Source: Verrucomicrobiota bacterium (lineage in GTDB: Bacteria; Verrucomicrobiota; Verrucomicrobiia; Opitutales; UBA953). Taken from it: a stretch of 42,584 nucleotides of DNA. The stretch spans positions 1-42,584 of the forward strand of contig JAURFU010000012.1 in the NCBI GenBank assembly GCA_030834165.1. Reading direction: 5' to 3'. Below, piece by piece: positions 17,787 through 26,076 of this stretch (the first letter of the stretch is position 1; the number at the start of each line of letters is the position of its first letter). A program made the translations under genes and the position numbers. Below the pieces are notes generated by a model. It was not told the origin of the DNA. It did no database searches and was given only the letters and a program-made list of their open reading frames with translations.

Positions 17787-20700
17787 ATGACGCCCTTCCT
17801 CCGTAAGGCCCCCGCGCCCTTGCTGGCCCTCCTTGGGCTGGCCGCCTTGGCCTCCGCCGCCGACCCCAAGCCGGTCGCCGAATCGCCGCACATGCACGCC
17901 CGCGACAAGCAGCGACTGGTCGACATCTCGGCCGAGTTGAACGGCGCCAAGGAGCTCTACCTGCTCGTCGCCGAAATCGACGCCAACGCCTTCGACTGGG
18001 CTGACTGGATCGAGCCCGAGGTCGTCCTCGCCGACGGAACGGTGCTGGACCTGACCAAGCTGAAGTGGAAGGAGGCCGAATCCCTCGGCCAGACCCGCGT
18101 CGGCAAGAATTACGACGGCAAGCCGCTCAAGGTCGCCGGCAAGGAGTATGCGCGCGGCATCGGCACGCACGCTTCTTCCTTCATCGCCTACGAGCTGCCC
18201 GCTCCGGCCAAGTCCTTCCGCGCCAAGGTGGCCATCGACGACGGAGGCGCGCTCCGCGGCGGCAAGGTCACTTCGGCGGACGTCAAGTTCGGGGTCTTCA
18301 CCTCGCGTCCGGCCAAATACAAGCCGGTCGACTTCGAGAGCGGACCCACGTTGGTCCCGGCCGAGCTCTTCACGGTCCCGGAAGGCTTCGAGGTCACCGT
18401 CTGGGCCACCTCTCCGCAGATCTTCAATCCCACGAACATCGATTTCGACGAGCGCGGCCGCATGTTCGTCGCCGAGGGCGTCAACTACCGCAGCAAGTCC
18501 GGCCGCCGCAAGGAAGGCGACCGCATCGTCGTCCTCGAGGACGCCACCGGCGCGGGCAAGGCCGACAAGGTCACGGTCTTCACGCAGGAAGCCAACCTCG
18601 TCTCGCCCCTGGGCGTGGCCCATATCGACGGCAAGATCGTCGTCTCCCAGCCGCCGGACCTGCTTGTCTACACCGACGTCAACGGCGACGGCGTCTTCGA
18701 TCCCAAGGTCGACCAGCGCGAGGTCCTGCTGACCGGCTTCAACGGACGCAACCACGACCACTCCCTGCACAGCGCGACGTTCGGTCCGGACGGCCAGTGG
18801 AACTTCAACCAGGGCAACACCTGCGCGCAGTTCACCGACAGGTCGGGCAAGACCTTCCGCATCGGCAGCCCCTACAACCACGGCGAATGGACCAAGCAGG
18901 CCGTGGACGCCCAGAAGGTCGCCGGCCTTCGCAGCGATGACGGCAACGTCTGGGTGGGCGGCTTCTCCGTCCGCATGAACAGCGACGGCACCAACGCCCG
19001 CATCGTCGGTCATAACTACCGCAACAGCTACGAGCAGTCCGTCAATTCGCTCGGTGACATGTACCAGAGCGACAACGACGATCCGCCCGCCTGCCGCGTC
19101 AGCCTGATCATGGAGGGCGGCAACGCCGGCTTCGCCTCCGCCGACGGCCAGCGTTCCTGGGGCGCCGACAAGCGTCCGGGCCAGGAGACGCCGGTCGCCG
19201 AATGGCGCCAGGACGACCCCGGCACCATGCCCGCGGGCGACGTCTACGGCGGTGGTTCGCCGACCGGCGTGGCCTTCTATGAGAACGGCGCGCTCGATCC
19301 GAAGTGGAACGGCCTGCTCCTCGCCTGCGAGGCCGGCAAGAACGTCGTCTTCGGTTACCTGCCCAAGCCTGACGGCGCCGGCATGAAGCTGGAGCGCTTC
19401 GATTTCCTCACCTCCAACAAGGAGAAGGAGTGGGCGGGGTCGGACTTCCTCGGCGGCAAGGCCACCGGCGTCCTCAAGACGAAGTTCCGTCCTTCCGACG
19501 TCTGCGTCGGTCCGGACGGCGCGATCTACGTGGCCGACTGGTTCGACCCCGGCGTGGGCGGCCACGGCACGCGCGACAACGGTCTCTCGGGCACCATCTA
19601 CCGCATCGCTCCGAAGGGCTTCAAGTCCGTCGTCCCGAAGATCGACCTCACGACCGTCGCCGGTCAGCTCGCCGCGCTGCGCAGCCCTTCGCCCAACGTC
19701 CGCGCCGGCGGCTTCAACCGCCTCAAGGCCGCGGGTGAGAAGGTCGTCGACGACGTCGCCGCGCTCCTCGCCGACGCCAATCCATATGTCGCCTCCCGCG
19801 CCGTCTGGCTGCTCGCGCAGCTCGGTGACAAGGGTGCCGCGCTCGCCCGCAAGGAGCTCGCCGCCGACGACGACACCCGTCGCCTCGTGGCTTTCCGCTC
19901 CCTGCGCGCGGCCGGTCGCGACGTCTTCGCCCTCTGCGAAGCCATGGCCAAGGACAAGTCTCCGGCCGTCCGCCGCGAAGTCGCCATCGCCCTCCGGGAG
20001 TTCAAGACTCCGGCCGCGGTCGCATTGCTCGTGACGATCGCCGAACAGTTCGACGGCCAGGACCGTGCCTATCTCGAGGCCATCGGCCTCGCCTCGACGG
20101 ACCGCGAAGCCGTCGTGCACGCGGCCATCGCGAAGGTCATGGCCAAGCCCGCCCTGGAATGGACTCCGGCCTACGCCTGGCTCACCTGGCGTCTGCACCC
20201 GGCTTCCGCCGTGCGCGATGTCCGCGCCCGTCTGCTCTCCGGCAAACTCAGCGAGTCCGAGGTCAAGCGCGAGCTGACCACGTTGGCTTTCACGCGCAGC
20301 GCCGAGGCCGCCGGCACCATGGTGGAGCTCTCGCTGAACAAGCAGTTCGCCCAGGCGGACCTCGCCAAGTGGTGGGTCGGCAACCGCAAGGGGAGCCTCT
20401 GGAAGGGCTTCGACGTCGACGCGATCGTCAAGGCCCGCGGCGGCGACGCCTCCGGTGCCAAGCTCGTCGGCAGCGACCTGCCTCCCGAGATGCCGGGCGC
20501 CAAGCCGCTCGCCTCGGTCGAGGACATCGCCGCCCTCAAGGGCGATGTCGCCAAGGGCAAGGCCGCGTCCGCGGTCTGCTACGCCTGCCACAAGTTCGAC
20601 GGCAAGGGCGTGGAGTTCGGTCCGGACCTCACCACCTACGCCAGGCAGCAGTCCTTGGAGACCCTGATCCTCAACATCGCGCAGCCTTCCAATAACATCT

Positions 20701-20939
20701 CGCATGGCTTCGAAGGCACGCGCGTCGTGCTGGATGACGGCATGGTCATCACCGGCATGGTACTCTCCTCCGGCGACCCGCTGATGGTGAAGTCCATGGG
20801 CGGCGTGGTGCAGTCCATCCCGCGCCAGCGCATCAAGGAAGAGAAGCATCTCGACCGCTCGCTCATGTTCACCCCGTCCCAGATGGGCCTGAACGAGCAG
20901 GGTGTCGCCGACATCGCCGCCTACCTGCGGAGTCTCTGA
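17787..20939 (+). CDS. PVC-type membrane-bound-dehydrogenase-like protein: NPCBM, beta-propeller, HEAT, heme c
   Basis: 1050-residue exported protein. Signal peptide about 1-24; an NPCBM-like carbohydrate-binding module at about 40-175 (GIGTHASSFIAYELP); a glucose/sorbosone-dehydrogenase-like propeller at about 195-615 (PEGFEVTVWATSPQIFNPTNIDFDERGRMFVAEG, given here only as landmarks PEGFEV and RGRMFVAEG, then DGAIYVADWFDPG); HEAT-type helices at about 620-860; and the Planctomycetes/Verrucomicrobia heme-binding domain with C931-Y-A-C934-H935 and VLDDGMVITGMV. The architecture fits a periplasmic sugar dehydrogenase or sensor that passes electrons to its own cytochrome, inferred from the family. 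It lacks strong membrane segments apart from the signal peptide. A strong hairpin terminator follows the stop. Confidence 0.9.
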   Translation: MTPFLRKAPAPLLALLGLAALASAADPKPVAESPHMHARDKQRLVDISAELNGAKELYLLVAEIDANAFDWADWIEPEVVLADGTVLDLTKLKWKEAESLGQTRVGKNYDGKPLKVAGKEYARGIGTHASSFIAYELPAPAKSFRAKVAIDDGGALRGGKVTSADVKFGVFTSRPAKYKPVDFESGPTLVPAELFTVPEGFEVTVWATSPQIFNPTNIDFDERGRMFVAEGVNYRSKSGRRKEGDRIVVLEDATGAGKADKVTVFTQEANLVSPLGVAHIDGKIVVSQPPDLLVYTDVNGDGVFDPKVDQREVLLTGFNGRNHDHSLHSATFGPDGQWNFNQGNTCAQFTDRSGKTFRIGSPYNHGEWTKQAVDAQKVAGLRSDDGNVWVGGFSVRMNSDGTNARIVGHNYRNSYEQSVNSLGDMYQSDNDDPPACRVSLIMEGGNAGFASADGQRSWGADKRPGQETPVAEWRQDDPGTMPAGDVYGGGSPTGVAFYENGALDPKWNGLLLACEAGKNVVFGYLPKPDGAGMKLERFDFLTSNKEKEWAGSDFLGGKATGVLKTKFRPSDVCVGPDGAIYVADWFDPGVGGHGTRDNGLSGTIYRIAPKGFKSVVPKIDLTTVAGQLAALRSPSPNVRAGGFNRLKAAGEKVVDDVAALLADANPYVASRAVWLLAQLGDKGAALARKELAADDDTRRLVAFRSLRAAGRDVFALCEAMAKDKSPAVRREVAIALREFKTPAAVALLVTIAEQFDGQDRAYLEAIGLASTDREAVVHAAIAKVMAKPALEWTPAYAWLTWRLHPASAVRDVRARLLSGKLSESEVKRELTTLAFTRSAEAAGTMVELSLNKQFAQADLAKWWVGNRKGSLWKGFDVDAIVKARGGDASGAKLVGSDLPPEMPGAKPLASVEDIAALKGDVAKGKAASAVCYACHKFDGKGVEFGPDLTTYARQQSLETLILNIAQPSNNISHGFEGTRVVLDDGMVITGMVLSSGDPLMVKSMGGVVQSIPRQRIKEEKHLDRSLMFTPSQMGLNEQGVADIAAYLRSL

Positions 20940-20976
20940 AGTCAGGGCTAGGGCCAGAGCTAGGGCCAGTTCAAAC

Positions 20977-21012
20977 AGGGTCGGGGTCTTAGGACCTCGG
21001 CCCTTACTTTTG
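20977..21012 (+). terminator. strong hairpin terminator or leader hairpin between two propeller genes
   Basis: AGGGTCGGGGTC (20977-20988) pairs with GACCTCGGCCCT (20993-21004) over 12 positions including two G-U pairs, with loop TTAG, followed by TACTTTTG. It lies 37 bases after one stop and 39 bases before the next start. Two copies of GCTAGGGCCAG precede it (about 20947-20969). Confidence 0.65.
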
Positions 21013-21051
21013 CCTGTCCCTGAGCCCGCCCTTGCCGTTATGAATCTCCCC

Positions 21052-23313
21052 ATGCGCTCGCCCCTCGTCGCTCTCTTCCTCTCGGTCGGCCTGCTCTTCG
21101 GTCAGGCGAAGAAACCCGCCAAGAAGACGCCAGCACCGCTCGCGGAGGCTCCCGGTCAGTGGATCCTCGGCACGGTCGGCGTCGGCAAGCAGAAGGATGG
21201 CTCGATCGACTCGACCGGCCTCAAGGGGCTGGCCGTACGTCTGGGCGACGACGGCAAGAAGGGCATCGCTTACGACCTGGACCTCTGCCGTCCGATCGGC
21301 GCCTGGGCGGGCAAGTTCACCACCGAGATGAACCTGATGTCGCGCGGAGACTACCCGACCGCCATCGGCGAGACCCTCTTCGTCACCGGTGATTTTGCGG
21401 GCTTCATGCCGGATGCCTCCGCGTCGGCCCTGACGCCTCGAAAGGGATTCGGACCGCTGCCCGCGGAGCAGGCGCGCTTCAAAGGCTTCCGTACTTCCGG
21501 CCGGGCGGTCGTCGTCCGCTGGCAGGTCGGAGACGTTTCCGTCGATGAGACGGCCGAGGTCGTCACGGCCAACGAAGTCCAGTTCGTCGTGCGCACCCTC
21601 GAGATCGCTCCTTCGGCCAAAGGCGTCACCGTGTTGCTGGGCAAGGCCGCGGACGCCGCGCGGGTCGTGACGCTGGGCGCTTCCAAGATCGAGACGCTCG
21701 ACGGCCATGTCGTGGCACGGGTCGCGGGCGCCGGCGAGGTCACCAACGTCCGCATCGCCTATCTTCCCGCCGGCGTGCCTCTGCCGACGGCCTTCGACAC
21801 CGACCTGCCTTCCCACCTGCTCAAGGCTCCCAAGGTCCTCTGGCCGGAGGTCGTCGAGACGGCCGGCAAGCTTTCGGAAAAGGCCGGCGAAGCTTACGTC
21901 GTCGATGACGTGAAGCTGCCCGTGACCAATCCTTGGAAGGCCCCGATGTTCACCTCGGCCTTCGATTTCCTGCCCGACGGGCGGGCGGTCATCAGCACCT
22001 TCCATGGGGATGTCTTCATCGCCTCGGGCATCGACGACAAGCTGACGAAGGTCAGCTGGCGTCGTTTCGCCGCGGGGCTCTATCATCCGCTCGGCCTCAA
22101 GGTCGTGAACGGTGAGGTCCATGTCACCTGCCGCGACGGCATCTGGAAGCTGCGCGACACCAACGGTGACGGCGAGGCTGATGCCTACGAAGCCTTCAAC
22201 TTCGACGTGATGGTCACGAAGAACTTCCACGAATTCGTCTTCGATCTCCAGGCCGACGCGGCCGGCAACCTCTACTACGTCAAGGCCGGGCCCGTCCGTA
22301 ACGGCGGCCGCGGCTTCGACGAGATCTGCGACCATCACGGCGTCTTGTTCAAGGTCTCCCCGGACGGCAAACGCTCGGAAACCTTCGCCACGGGCTTCCG
22401 CGCCCCTAACGGCATCGGCCTCAGCCCGAGCGGCCAGCTGACGACCGGCGACAACGAGGGCACCTGGACGCCCATGTGCCGCCTCAACTGGATCAAGCAG
22501 GGCGGTTTTTATGGCGTCGTCGACCTCGCGCACCGCGCCACGCCTCCCAAGGATTACGACCGTCCGCTCTGCTGGTTCCCGAAGGATGTGGACAACTCCA
22601 GCGGCGGCCAGGTCTGGGTGACCTCCGATAAGTTCGGGCCGTGGAAGGACCGGCTCCTGCATCTCAGCTACGGCACCTGTTCCCTCTATGGAGTTCTCCC
22701 GCAGGAAGTGACCTTCGGCGGCCAGCCGCAGATGCAGGGCGGGGTGACCCGCTTCAACGTCGACTTCGCCAGCGGGGCCATGCGCGCGCGCTTCAATCCG
22801 AAGGACGGCCAGCTGTATGTGACCGGCCTCCGCGGCTGGCAGACCACCGCGACGCAGAACGGCTGCTTCCAACGCGTCCGTTATACCGGCGCCGACGCCC
22901 GCATGCCCATCGCCTTCGCCGCGACCAAGCAAGGTCTGCGCATCGACTTCGCCTGCGAGCTGGACGCCAAGTCAGCGACCGACGCGGGCAACTGGAACCT
23001 CGAGCTGTGGAACTACGTCTGGTCCTCCGCCTATGGTTCCCCTGACATCTCTACCCTTGAGACCAAGGTCGCCGCGACGGAGCCCGGTCGCGACGGCCAG
23101 CTCCAGTTCAGCAAGGCCCAGATGGCTGAGCGCAAGCACGACGCCATGGTCGTCCGCAAGGCGACCCTTTCGGCCGACAAGCGCTCCGTCCTCCTAGAAG
23201 TCGCCGACCTGCGTCCTGCGATGCAGGCTCAGCTCAAGTATGAGCTCAAGTCGGCCGACGGCGCCGAACTGCGCGGCCAGGTCACCGGCACGATCCACGC
23301 CTTGGCCGATTGA
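21052..23313 (+). CDS. secreted beta-propeller protein of PVC type (DUF6797-like N-terminus), no heme domain
   Basis: 753-residue exported protein. Signal peptide about 1-17, then a Lys/Pro/Ala-rich linker. The N-terminal domain (about 35-290) with GLKGLAVRLG and KFTTEMNLMSRGDYP resembles the domain called DUF6797 in verrucomicrobial proteins (recognised from memory, moderate confidence). A propeller follows at about 290-600 (DFLPDGRAVISTFHGDVF, DTNGDGEADAYEAFN, GFRAPNGIGLSPSGQLTTGDNEGTW). The last 120 residues are beta-rich. No CxxCH is present, unlike the upstream gene, so electrons from any oxidation would have to leave through a partner. An alternative in-frame ATG at 21040 adds MNLP; 21052 is preferred because the remaining chain starts a clean signal peptide and is preceded by CCCC, as at other starts in this window. 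Confidence 0.85.
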   Translation: MRSPLVALFLSVGLLFGQAKKPAKKTPAPLAEAPGQWILGTVGVGKQKDGSIDSTGLKGLAVRLGDDGKKGIAYDLDLCRPIGAWAGKFTTEMNLMSRGDYPTAIGETLFVTGDFAGFMPDASASALTPRKGFGPLPAEQARFKGFRTSGRAVVVRWQVGDVSVDETAEVVTANEVQFVVRTLEIAPSAKGVTVLLGKAADAARVVTLGASKIETLDGHVVARVAGAGEVTNVRIAYLPAGVPLPTAFDTDLPSHLLKAPKVLWPEVVETAGKLSEKAGEAYVVDDVKLPVTNPWKAPMFTSAFDFLPDGRAVISTFHGDVFIASGIDDKLTKVSWRRFAAGLYHPLGLKVVNGEVHVTCRDGIWKLRDTNGDGEADAYEAFNFDVMVTKNFHEFVFDLQADAAGNLYYVKAGPVRNGGRGFDEICDHHGVLFKVSPDGKRSETFATGFRAPNGIGLSPSGQLTTGDNEGTWTPMCRLNWIKQGGFYGVVDLAHRATPPKDYDRPLCWFPKDVDNSSGGQVWVTSDKFGPWKDRLLHLSYGTCSLYGVLPQEVTFGGQPQMQGGVTRFNVDFASGAMRARFNPKDGQLYVTGLRGWQTTATQNGCFQRVRYTGADARMPIAFAATKQGLRIDFACELDAKSATDAGNWNLELWNYVWSSAYGSPDISTLETKVAATEPGRDGQLQFSKAQMAERKHDAMVVRKATLSADKRSVLLEVADLRPAMQAQLKYELKSADGAELRGQVTGTIHALAD

Positions 23314-23322
23314 GCCGATCCC

Positions 23323-23748
23323 ATGTCCGTCCCCGGCCCGTTTCGTCCGAGCCTCTTGATCTGGTCCCTCGTCGTCTTAGGCGCGGGCCTGCTGCTGTGG
23401 CGTCTCTTCGCCGAACGTCCGACGGGCGGGCTTTTCGCCGCCGACCCCGGCTGCCGTTGCGAGAACCTGGACGCCGCGCAAGCCCGCGCATGGTTGGCGG
23501 CCCATGCCGACGCGCAGATCGTGGACGTCCGTACCACCGGTGAATTCGCCGGCGGCGCGCTTCCCGGGGCGATCAACCTGCCGGTCGGGGACGATGATTT
23601 CGACCTACGGGCCGGCCGGCTGGACCGGACCCGGCCGCTCTTCGTCTACTGCGCGAGCGGGATGCGGAGCCGGCGCGCCTTGGCCCGCCTCAAGGCGCTG
23701 GGCTTCCGGGAGCTGGGCCACCTCGACGGCGGCCTGCGGTCTTGGTGA
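23323..23748 (+). CDS. membrane-anchored rhodanese-like protein
   Basis: 141-residue protein with one N-terminal membrane segment (about 11-30, LLIWSLVVLGAGLLLW) and a rhodanese domain at about 47-141. The active-site loop is C110-A-S-G-M-R-S, and DVRTTGEFAGGALPGAINLP is the usual CH2A-type landmark (residues 68-87). A CxC pair (Cys44, Cys46) lies between the anchor and the domain. Rhodanese domains transfer sulfane sulfur or act as thiol redox carriers. By the positive-inside rule the orientation is uncertain. It starts 9 bases after the propeller gene and is probably co-transcribed. The neighbouring DapB gene converges on it with only 14 bases between stops. Confidence 0.9.
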   Translation: MSVPGPFRPSLLIWSLVVLGAGLLLWRLFAERPTGGLFAADPGCRCENLDAAQARAWLAAHADAQIVDVRTTGEFAGGALPGAINLPVGDDDFDLRAGRLDRTRPLFVYCASGMRSRRALARLKALGFRELGHLDGGLRSW

Positions 23749-23762
23749 CTTCGGCGGGGGAG

Positions 23763-24560
23763 TCAGGCGCTGGCTTCCTCGACGTCCTCGTTCAGGCCCT
23801 CTCGGATGCGTTTGAAGACAAGCTTCTCCATCGTGTAGAGACCTGGTTCGGAGTCCATGAGCCACTTGCCCGCGAGCAGGGCGCCGCGCGCGAAGGCGCG
23901 CCGATTGATCGTCTCATGGACCATCCGGATGGTCTGATTGGGCAGTCCGAAGATCAGCTCGTGCTTGCCGATGATGCCGCCGGCGCGGATCGAACTGATG
24001 ACGTCGTCCGGCTCCAGTCCGAGCATGACGGCGAGACGTTCGGCCGTGCCGGAGCGACCGCGCTTCTGGGCGAAGTGTTCTTCGGCGATATGCACGTCGG
24101 CTTGAGGGATCAGCCGGCGGAGCATGCGGGCCATCACGTAGACCAGGTTGATGCCGAGGGTGATGTTCGGGGAGTGCAGCGTGGCGGTCTGCCGGGACGC
24201 CAGCCGCAGCAATTCCTTGTCGCTGTCGTCATAGTGGGAGACCGCCGAGACGATGCGGACGCCTTGACGGGCGAGGTGACCGTAGTGGCGGATGGCCTGC
24301 GAGCTGGCCAGGTCGATGATCAGGTCGACCTTGTGGGCGCGCATGAACTTGGGCGAACTCAGTTCGTCCGAGGTCAGGGCAGGGAAGTCCTGGCCGTCCA
24401 GATGGAGGCACCGCCGGGGTTTTTCGACGAGATCGGCCTCATCCCGCCACGTGCGGCGCGCGATCCAGGCGAGCCGGAGCTCCTTGTCGCGGATGATTTC
24501 CTTGGCGCCCTCGCGGCCCGCCCGGCCGAAGCCGACGAGGCCTACTTTGATCTGAGTCAT
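23763..24560 (-). CDS. dapB: DapB-like dihydrodipicolinate reductase family protein
   Basis: 265-residue cytoplasmic protein with the fold order of 4-hydroxy-tetrahydrodipicolinate reductase, the NAD(P)H-dependent step of the lysine/diaminopimelate pathway. The N-terminal Rossmann motif is GLVGFGRAGREG (8-18). In the C-terminal domain His162 and Lys166 stand where the catalytic His and Lys of DapB lie, followed by S170-G-T, and RAGGIIGKHELIF and SRAAFA-like RRAFARGALLAGKWL match the DapB end. The loop between Lys166 and SGT reads RGR rather than the usual VDAP, one residue shorter. The length (265) is normal. It may therefore be DapB or a close relative with another substrate. The gene is transcribed alone or from the regulator upstream, across a 154-base gap holding two inverted repeats. 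Confidence 0.75.
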   Translation of the reverse strand: MTQIKVGLVGFGRAGREGAKEIIRDKELRLAWIARRTWRDEADLVEKPRRCLHLDGQDFPALTSDELSSPKFMRAHKVDLIIDLASSQAIRHYGHLARQGVRIVSAVSHYDDSDKELLRLASRQTATLHSPNITLGINLVYVMARMLRRLIPQADVHIAEEHFAQKRGRSGTAERLAVMLGLEPDDVISSIRAGGIIGKHELIFGLPNQTIRMVHETINRRAFARGALLAGKWLMDSEPGLYTMEKLVFKRIREGLNEDVEEASA

Positions 24561-24576
24561 GATTGGTCAATGTGTT

Positions 24577-24625
24577 CCAAGGCGGCCCGACCTTGGATGA
24601 TCCTCCGGAATCCGACGGGATTCCG
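24577..24625. promoter_or_regulatory. two inverted repeats upstream of the dapB-like gene
   Basis: CGGAATCC-GACG-GGATTCCG (24606-24625) is a perfect 8-base stem, and CCAAGG...CCTTGG (24577-24596) a 6-base one. They lie 17-65 bases upstream of the dapB-like start and about 90-140 bases past the regulator stop, so they may be a leader structure, an operator, or a weak terminator. Confidence 0.4.
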
Positions 24626-24714
24626 AACCCTGGCGGCATTCAGATGGGCCACGCCTCACGTTCAAGGATAAAAAACAGGCGCGCGGCGGAGAGGTTGCCG
24701 GCGTCGACGCGTCT

Positions 24715-25866
24715 TCAGACGCGGAAGCGCATGATGCGTCGGTACTCCGCGGGGGTCATGTTCTCGGAGCGGCGGAAAGCCGCGAAGAAGGAGTTCAGGT
24801 TCGGATAGCCGCAACGATGGGCGATCGACTCGATCTTCTCGGATGATCCCGCGAGCAACCGCTTGGCCGAGTCGATGCGGACCGTGCGCAGGCGGTCGCC
24901 AGGCGTACAACCGACGTGCTTCACGAAGGCTTGGCGGAGTCCGCGTTCGGACATGTGGGCGATCGCGGCGAGCTCCTTGACGCCCAAGGGGCCGGCGAAG
25001 TGGTCGGTGATGTGGTGCAGGGCGCGGACGACCCCTTCATGGCCGGTGGCGAGGATGTCGCTGCTCATGCGGGTGATCACGCCGGCCGGCTGGATGCGGA
25101 TCGGCTCGGGCGGCATCGTCTCACCGCGCATCAGACGGTCCAGGAGTTCGGCGCCGCGGTAGCCTTGTTCCTCCAGGTTGGTATCGACGCCCGAGACGTA
25201 CTTCTTGATGGCGCCGACCGAGAGCAGGTAGTCGTCGATGCCCACTATCGCCACCTGCGTCGGCACGTGCAGGCCGGCCTCTTCGCAGAGTTCACGGACC
25301 TCGACGGCGAGGGTGCCGTTGGCCGCGAAGACCGCCAAGGGCTTGGGCGCGGCCTTGAGGCGCGTCAGCAGCCACGCCCGGCGGCGCTGCCACTCGTCCC
25401 GCAGGTCGGCCTTCTTGCCGGAGTTGGTCCAGCGTAGGTGTTCGCAGGGGAGGCCGCGGCGGCGGAGGGCTTCCATGAATGCCTGACCGCGTTCCACCTG
25501 CGACCAATTCTCGGTGTCGCTGAAGAAGCAGAAATGCCCCATCCCGCGTTCGATGAAGTGCTCGGCGGCCAGCTCGCCGGTCTTGGTGTGGTCCTGGACG
25601 ACATGCGCGAAGGGGGTGCCGCGGCGGCGTAACGAAAAGTCGACCGTCGGCTTGTCGGCTTTCAGGACGAAATCGGCGAGATCGTCGCCGGCGCCGAGCC
25701 AAGCGAGGATGCCGTCGCCTTCCCAGCCCCAGGGAATCACCTTTTCATGGATGATGCTGTGGGAGGCCAGATGCCAGCGGTGTTCGGAGGCGTAGGTCGC
25801 GATGCCCTGGAGCAACCGATGGTCATACCAGCCGAGGGCGAGGAGGACGTTCCGGGGGCGTTTCAT
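24715..25866 (-). CDS. XylR-type AraC family transcriptional regulator with LacI-like sensor domain
   Basis: 383-residue cytoplasmic regulator. Residues about 5-265 form a periplasmic-binding-protein-like sensor as in LacI regulators (VLLALGWYDHRLLQGI at the start, VAIVGIDDYLLSVGAIKKYVSGVDT near 225-250), normally a sugar-binding fold. Residues about 275-380 are an AraC/XylS DNA-binding domain with two helix-turn-helix units (ELAAIAHMSERGLRQAFVK and IAHRCGYPNLNSFFAAFRR). This combination is typical of XylR-like regulators in Verrucomicrobiota and Lentisphaerota that control sugar use. Its target is not shown by the sequence; nearby candidates are the secreted-enzyme operons. The start at 25866 is the only ATG that gives the complete sensor domain. 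Confidence 0.9.
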   Translation of the reverse strand: MKRPRNVLLALGWYDHRLLQGIATYASEHRWHLASHSIIHEKVIPWGWEGDGILAWLGAGDDLADFVLKADKPTVDFSLRRRGTPFAHVVQDHTKTGELAAEHFIERGMGHFCFFSDTENWSQVERGQAFMEALRRRGLPCEHLRWTNSGKKADLRDEWQRRRAWLLTRLKAAPKPLAVFAANGTLAVEVRELCEEAGLHVPTQVAIVGIDDYLLSVGAIKKYVSGVDTNLEEQGYRGAELLDRLMRGETMPPEPIRIQPAGVITRMSSDILATGHEGVVRALHHITDHFAGPLGVKELAAIAHMSERGLRQAFVKHVGCTPGDRLRTVRIDSAKRLLAGSSEKIESIAHRCGYPNLNSFFAAFRRSENMTPAEYRRIMRFRV

Positions 25867-26033
25867 GGCGATAGGCGGCGCGTCAAAAGGGGATAGTCAT
25901 AAAACGGCACAACGTGACATCTGGTCGGGAGCTATCCAAGGAAGGGCGTGTGCGGCTAAAATCCTTTTGTTTAATAGGGTATGCGCAGAGCATGAGCCAT
26001 GCCTGACCGCGTGCAACTGCCGATAAGAGCATA

Positions 26034-26057
26034 GGCTATCCCGAAAACGGCATAGCC
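26034..26057. terminator. hairpin 20 bases past the uup stop codon
   Basis: GGCTAT-C-CCG-AAAA-CGG-C-ATAGCC forms a nine-pair stem with one C-C mismatch. No T tract follows on either strand, so termination is only possible. The surrounding 210-base gap (25867-26076) holds an A+T-richer stretch (25965-25985) but no gene I can support. Confidence 0.35.
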
Positions 26058-26076
26058 ACGGACGTAGGTCGGAGCC

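Noticed and set aside
17751-21053. An 1100-codon open frame on the minus strand opposite the NPCBM/propeller gene
   Set aside because: Antisense shadow of a gene with signal peptide, propeller motifs and a heme site on the plus strand.
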